From: an uncultured beta proteobacterium
Lineage (GTDB): Bacteria; Pseudomonadota; Gammaproteobacteria; Burkholderiales; Casimicrobiaceae
Direction of reading: 5' to 3'
DNA: 45,113 nt
Assembly: GCA_903912485.1 (NCBI GenBank)
Contig: CAIWHR010000624.1
Span: forward strand, 1 to 45,113
The position numbers and the translations under genes were made by a program. Below the pieces are notes generated by a model, which was given only the letters and a program-made list of their open reading frames with translations, did no database searches and was not told where the DNA came from. This document shows, one piece after another, positions 41,779 to 45,113 of the stretch; the stretch's first letter is position 1; the number at the start of each line of letters is the position of its first letter.

Positions 41779-42939
41779 ATGTACGGCAGGAATCCCGCGG
41801 CTTTTCTTTCGGCCGAGCACGAGGCGCTGCGCGAGAGCGTCGCGCGGCTGGCGCGAGAGCGCATCGCGCCGCGCGCGGCCGAGGTCGACGCGAAGGCCGA
41901 GTACCCGCACGACGTGTTCGCGGCGCTGAAGGAGCACGGCATCATCGGGATGACGATACCCTCGCGCCTCGGCGGGTCGGACGCGTCGCTGTTCGAGCTC
42001 TGCCTCGCGATCGAGGAGCTCGCCAAGGTGTGCACGACCGCCGCGCTGATGCCGGTCATGACCAACATCGTCGGCCAGATGCTGCTCGCCGGAGGCACGC
42101 CCGAGCAGCAGGAGCGCTACCTGAAGCCTCTGGCCCAGGGCGAAATCCGCTTCTCCAACGCGGTGACCGAGCCGGAAGCGGGCTCCGACGCGTCGGCGAT
42201 GACCACGCGCGCCGAGGCGCGCGGCGACCGCTACGTCATCAACGGCAGCAAGTGCTTCATCACCGGCGCCGGTCTGTCGGATTTCTACATCGTGTTCGCC
42301 AAAGTCGCGATGGACGGCGAGCGCCGCGGCATCACCGCGTTCATCGTGCCGCGGGAGACGCCGGGAGTGGCGACCGGCCGCATCGAGAAGAAGATGGGCA
42401 TCCGCGGGATGCCGACCGGCGAGCTCTTCTTCACCGACTGCGAGGTGCCCGCCGGCGCGATGCTCGGCGCCGTCGGGGGAGGGCTGAAGCTGATGCTGGC
42501 GTCGATGACGCGCAACCGCCCCGCGATCGGCGCCCGCGGCGTCGGCCTCGCGCAGGGCGCTTTCGACGTCGCGCTCGACTACTGCAAGAACCGCAGGGCG
42601 TTCGGCGGCACGCTGTTCGACCTCCAGGCCGTCCAGTTCAAGCTCGCCGACATGGCGATGGAGATCGAGGCGGCGCGAGCGCTCGTGCACCGCGGCGCGA
42701 CGGTGCTCGACCAGGGGCACGACCCGCGCGGGCTGATCGGGCTGCTCTCCAGCGGCAAGTGCTTCGCGACCGACGTCGCGATGCGCGTCTCGACGGAAGC
42801 GGTGCAACTGCTCGGAGGCTACGGCTATTCCGCCGATTTCCCGGTCGAGCGCCTGATGCGCGACGCCAAGCACCTGCAGATCGTCGACGGCAGCAACGAG
42901 ATCCAGCGCGTGCTGATCGCGCGCGCGCTGGCCGACTGA
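41779..42939 (+). CDS. Acyl-CoA dehydrogenase with Asp at the catalytic-base position
   Basis: FAD-dependent acyl-CoA dehydrogenase of 386 residues with all three domains: N-terminal helical, beta domain (RFSNAVTEPEAGSDASAM, GSKCFITGA) and C-terminal helical (KNRRAFGGTLFDLQAVQFKL, LLGGYGYSADFPVERLMRDA). In most short- and medium-chain members the base is Glu in YEGTxxIQ; here the aligned sequence is IVDGSNEIQ, placing Asp370 there. Some ring-acting acyl-CoA dehydrogenases also use Asp, and others carry the Glu elsewhere, so activity is expected but the substrate may be branched or cyclic. GAGGAGG lies eight bases before ATG 41779, 16 bases after the ligase gene. Electrons would go to ETF. Confidence 0.9.
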   Translation: MYGRNPAAFLSAEHEALRESVARLARERIAPRAAEVDAKAEYPHDVFAALKEHGIIGMTIPSRLGGSDASLFELCLAIEELAKVCTTAALMPVMTNIVGQMLLAGGTPEQQERYLKPLAQGEIRFSNAVTEPEAGSDASAMTTRAEARGDRYVINGSKCFITGAGLSDFYIVFAKVAMDGERRGITAFIVPRETPGVATGRIEKKMGIRGMPTGELFFTDCEVPAGAMLGAVGGGLKLMLASMTRNRPAIGARGVGLAQGAFDVALDYCKNRRAFGGTLFDLQAVQFKLADMAMEIEAARALVHRGATVLDQGHDPRGLIGLLSSGKCFATDVAMRVSTEAVQLLGGYGYSADFPVERLMRDAKHLQIVDGSNEIQRVLIARALAD

Positions 42940-42950
42940 GGAGAACCCCC

Positions 42951-44336
42951 GTGACCGCGACCATCGCCCGGCGTCTGGCGCACTTCACCCACACGCTGGA
43001 GTACGAGGCGATCCCGCCGCCCGTCATCGAGAAGGCCAGGCACCTCGTCCTCGACACCGTCGGCGTGTGCATCGGCTCGACGCAGCTCGACTTCGGCCGC
43101 TCGGCGATCGCGCTGGCCACCGGCTGGGGCGGGCCGCCGCAGGCGTCCATCATCGGCGCCGGCGGCCTCGTCGCGGCGCAGAACGCGGCGCTCGCCAACG
43201 GGATTCTCGGTCACGGGCAGGACTACGACGACACGCATACCGAATCGGTCGTGCACCCCAGCGCCGCCATGGTGCCGGCCGCGCTCGCCGAGGCCGAGCG
43301 CAGCGGAAGCTCGGGCCGCGCGATGCTCGCGGCGCTGGTCGCCGGGACCGAGGCGACGATCCGCCTGGCGATGCCGGCTCTCAACCGCTTCCACCTGCGC
43401 GGCTTCCACACGACGTCGATCGCGGCGACGTTCGGCTCGGCGCTGATGAGCGCGCGGCTGCGCGGCATGAGCGAGGAAGAGGCCAATCAGGCGGTCGGCG
43501 TCGGCGGCAGCTTCACCTCGGGCCTGCTCGAATGCGTGCCCGCGGCGTCCGGCGCCAAGCGGCTCCACGCCGGCTGGGCGGCGCTCTGCGGCTTCGTCGC
43601 GGCGGACTTCGCGCAACGCGGCTTCACCGGGCCGGCGACCGTGTTCGAGGGCAAGCTCGGCGTCTACAACTCGTTCCTGCGCGACGAGAAGCTCGACCTC
43701 GCGGTGATCTTCGACCGCATCGGCGAGCGCTGGGAGATCCTCGATACGCGCCCGAAGCTCTACCCGTGCTGCCATTACCTGCAGTCGTTTCTCGACTGCG
43801 CTGCGAAGCTGCGGCGCGAGCACGCCATCCGGACCGACGACATCGCGAAGATCGAGTGCCGGATCGCCGCCGGCGCCGTCAACATGGTGTGCGATCCCTG
43901 GCCGCGCAAGATCGATCCGCGCACCGGCTACGACGCGCGGTTCAGCCTGCCCTTTGCGGTGGCGCTGATGTTCGCGCGGGGCCGGGCCGGCACGGCCGAG
44001 TTCTCGGAGGCGACGCTCCCCGATCCGGTGATCCGCTCGCTGATGCCGAAGGTGTCGTTCGAAGTCGAGCCGCGCTACGAGGTCAAGGACATGCCCGGCT
44101 GGGTGCGCGTGACGCTGGCGAACGGCGCCCAGCACACGGCGGAGAATCCGGCGGTGCGCGGCAACGCCGCCAACCCGATCCCGCTCGACGACCTGCTCGA
44201 CAAGTATTACGCCAATACCGGGTTCCTCGGGCGCGCGGCCAGCGAGCGGATCGCCGGGCAGATTCTCGCTCTCGACGAGAGCGACGGTGTCGGCGACCTG
44301 ATGGCCGCTCTGCGCGCCGTGCCGGCGGCGGCCTGA
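42951..44336 (+). CDS. MmgE/PrpD family protein
   Basis: A 461-residue member of the MmgE/PrpD family, which includes 2-methylcitrate dehydratase (PrpD) and cis-aconitate decarboxylase. Two domains are visible: the helical domain (about 1-265) with LDTVGVCIGS, LANGILGHGQDYDDTH and RGFHTTSIAATFGSA, and the lid-like C-terminal domain (about 270-405) with KLYPCCHYLQSFLD. The HGxDYDDTH segment is part of the proposed active site. GAGGAGA precedes GTG 42951, 11 bases after the dehydrogenase stop. In this operon it could hydrate/dehydrate or decarboxylate a branched di- or tricarboxylic acid; no methylcitrate synthase or prpB neighbour is present, so a standard propionate pathway is not indicated. 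Confidence 0.9.
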   Translation: MTATIARRLAHFTHTLEYEAIPPPVIEKARHLVLDTVGVCIGSTQLDFGRSAIALATGWGGPPQASIIGAGGLVAAQNAALANGILGHGQDYDDTHTESVVHPSAAMVPAALAEAERSGSSGRAMLAALVAGTEATIRLAMPALNRFHLRGFHTTSIAATFGSALMSARLRGMSEEEANQAVGVGGSFTSGLLECVPAASGAKRLHAGWAALCGFVAADFAQRGFTGPATVFEGKLGVYNSFLRDEKLDLAVIFDRIGERWEILDTRPKLYPCCHYLQSFLDCAAKLRREHAIRTDDIAKIECRIAAGAVNMVCDPWPRKIDPRTGYDARFSLPFAVALMFARGRAGTAEFSEATLPDPVIRSLMPKVSFEVEPRYEVKDMPGWVRVTLANGAQHTAENPAVRGNAANPIPLDDLLDKYYANTGFLGRAASERIAGQILALDESDGVGDLMAALRAVPAAA

Positions 44337-44414
44337 CCCCGCGCCGGCCGCCGCGAAGCCAGGCGCGCAAGCCGCCGTTCGCCGCCGGCACGACACCGAA
44401 AACGGGGGAACGCG

Positions 44415-45113
44415 ATGGCGGCCGGACCCATGGATGATCCTGTCGCCGGCGCGCGCGCAGCCGCCGCGCGACTGGTCGCCGGCGCAGGCCGGGGCGACCG
44501 CCGCGCCATCGGCCGCGCGATCTCGGAGGTGGAGAACGCGACCGCCGCCGGGGGGGAGATCGTGCGCCTCATCCGGCCGCTGGTCGGCCGTGCGCAGGTG
44601 ATCGGCATCACCGGGCCGCCGGGGGCGGGCAAGTCGACGCTGGTCGCGGCGCTGATCGGCGAACTGTGCTCCCGCGGCAGGACCGTCGGCGTCGTCGCCG
44701 TCGATCCTTCGAGCCCGCTGTCGGGCGGCGCCGTCCTGGGCGACCGCGTGCGGATGGATCGGCACTCGACCGCGGCCGGCGTGTTCATCCGCTCGCTCGC
44801 CGCGCGCGGACATCCGGGCGGATTGTCGCGGACCACGGGCCGCGTCGTCGAGGTTCTCGACGCAGCCGGCTTCGACGCGATCATCGTCGAGACCGTCGGC
44901 GCGGGGCAGTCGGAAGTCGAGATCACCGACGTCGCGGACACGCGCGTCGTCGTCTGCCCGCCGGGCCTGGGCGACGACATCCAGGCGATCAAGGCGGGCA
45001 TCCTCGAGATCGCCGACATCTTCGTCGTGAGCAAGGCCGACCTGCCGCTGGCCGACAAGACCGAGCGCGATCTCCTGTTCATGGTCGACCTGCGGCTCGG
45101 CGCAGCGACGCCG
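44415..45113 (+). CDS. meaB: MeaB/ArgK-type G3E GTPase chaperone of the B12 mutase, 3' end outside the window
   Basis: GTPase that loads or protects the B12 cofactor of acyl-CoA mutases. The visible 233 codons run open to the window edge. Motifs: P-loop GITGPPGAGKST (about 63-74), VDPSSPLSGGAVLGDRVRM (switch region), ETVGAGQSE (Walker B/switch) and the start of the base-recognition loop SKADLPLADK. The first ATG (44415) follows GGGGGAA; ATG 44430 is in frame five codons later. About 100 residues of the C-terminal dimerisation part should lie beyond base 45113. Its presence in the operon, as with MeaH beside hydroxyisobutyryl-CoA mutase, supports a functional mutase despite the altered B12 motif. 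Confidence 0.92.
   Translation, partial: MAAGPMDDPVAGARAAAARLVAGAGRGDRRAIGRAISEVENATAAGGEIVRLIRPLVGRAQVIGITGPPGAGKSTLVAALIGELCSRGRTVGVVAVDPSSPLSGGAVLGDRVRMDRHSTAAGVFIRSLAARGHPGGLSRTTGRVVEVLDAAGFDAIIVETVGAGQSEVEITDVADTRVVVCPPGLGDDIQAIKAGILEIADIFVVSKADLPLADKTERDLLFMVDLRLGAATP

Noticed and set aside
1-45113. Insertion sequences, integrases, att repeats, CRISPR arrays, tRNA or rRNA genes
   Set aside because: No transposase or integrase motifs, regularly spaced repeats, or RNA-gene signatures were recognised in either strand.

Overview
The window is very GC-rich, with GC-ending codons, dense head-to-tail operons and many 4-base start/stop overlaps (ATGA, TTGA, GTGA). The gene families (family III CoA-transferases, TAXI-type TRAP transporter, FCD-type GntR regulator, YqhD, DUF2889, NodT lipoprotein) suggest a betaproteobacterium of the Burkholderiales type. 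This is inferred from family content only. No rRNA, tRNA, CRISPR, insertion sequence or phage gene was seen.

Layout. 1-7837: housekeeping and envelope genes: the end of a NodT efflux channel, a stand-alone FabH-like ketoacyl synthase, a parvulin-type lipoprotein, a BrkB/YihY membrane protein, a lipoprotein coupled to an SLC13 carrier, and a tandem GFA/CENP-V-domain protein. 7838-9047: a small stress module (OsmC, a CsoR/FrmR-type repressor and a YgaP-like DUF2892 membrane protein) around a divergent promoter pair with a palindrome in the shared spacer. 9239-10630: sdaA. 10782-13561: two convergent surface or periplasmic lipoproteins, a DUF1566 protein and a Tat-exported papain-type peptidase, which share one small domain. 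14069-19292: an oligopeptide-type ABC importer operon. 19321-21936: a fused double CoA-transferase. 22281-25918: a divergent operon with an Ltp2-like retro-aldolase, its DUF35 partner, an amidohydrolase and a GntR regulator. 25934-34109: a minus-strand block with YqhD, an SDR, a split CoA-transferase pair, a TAXI-TRAP transporter and a crotonase, with a LysR regulator at 34530-35444. 35458-37076: DhaL and DhaK. 37367-37936: a DUF2889 protein. 38142-45113: a catabolic operon built around a two-subunit B12-dependent acyl-CoA mutase.

How it fits together. From 14 kb onward the window looks like organic-acid catabolism. Two importers bring acids in, CoA-transferases and an AMP-forming ligase activate them, and an aldolase, a crotonase, an acyl-CoA dehydrogenase and a B12 mutase process the thioesters. 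YqhD and the SDR could handle aldehydes released. The substrates cannot be read from the sequence.

The most unusual items are these. (a) The mutase B12 subunit has Cys instead of the Asp of the DxHxxG motif, and its catalytic subunit keeps the Tyr and Arg typical of methylmalonyl-CoA mutase but has lost the active-site Tyr next to the catalytic His. (b) Family III CoA-transferases occur twice as one half with and one half without the catalytic Asp, once fused and once split. (c) A TGATGC-centred AT-rich element recurs in front of four transcription units and may define a regulon. (d) Short leader ORFs are coupled by overlap to the first enzyme gene of two operons.
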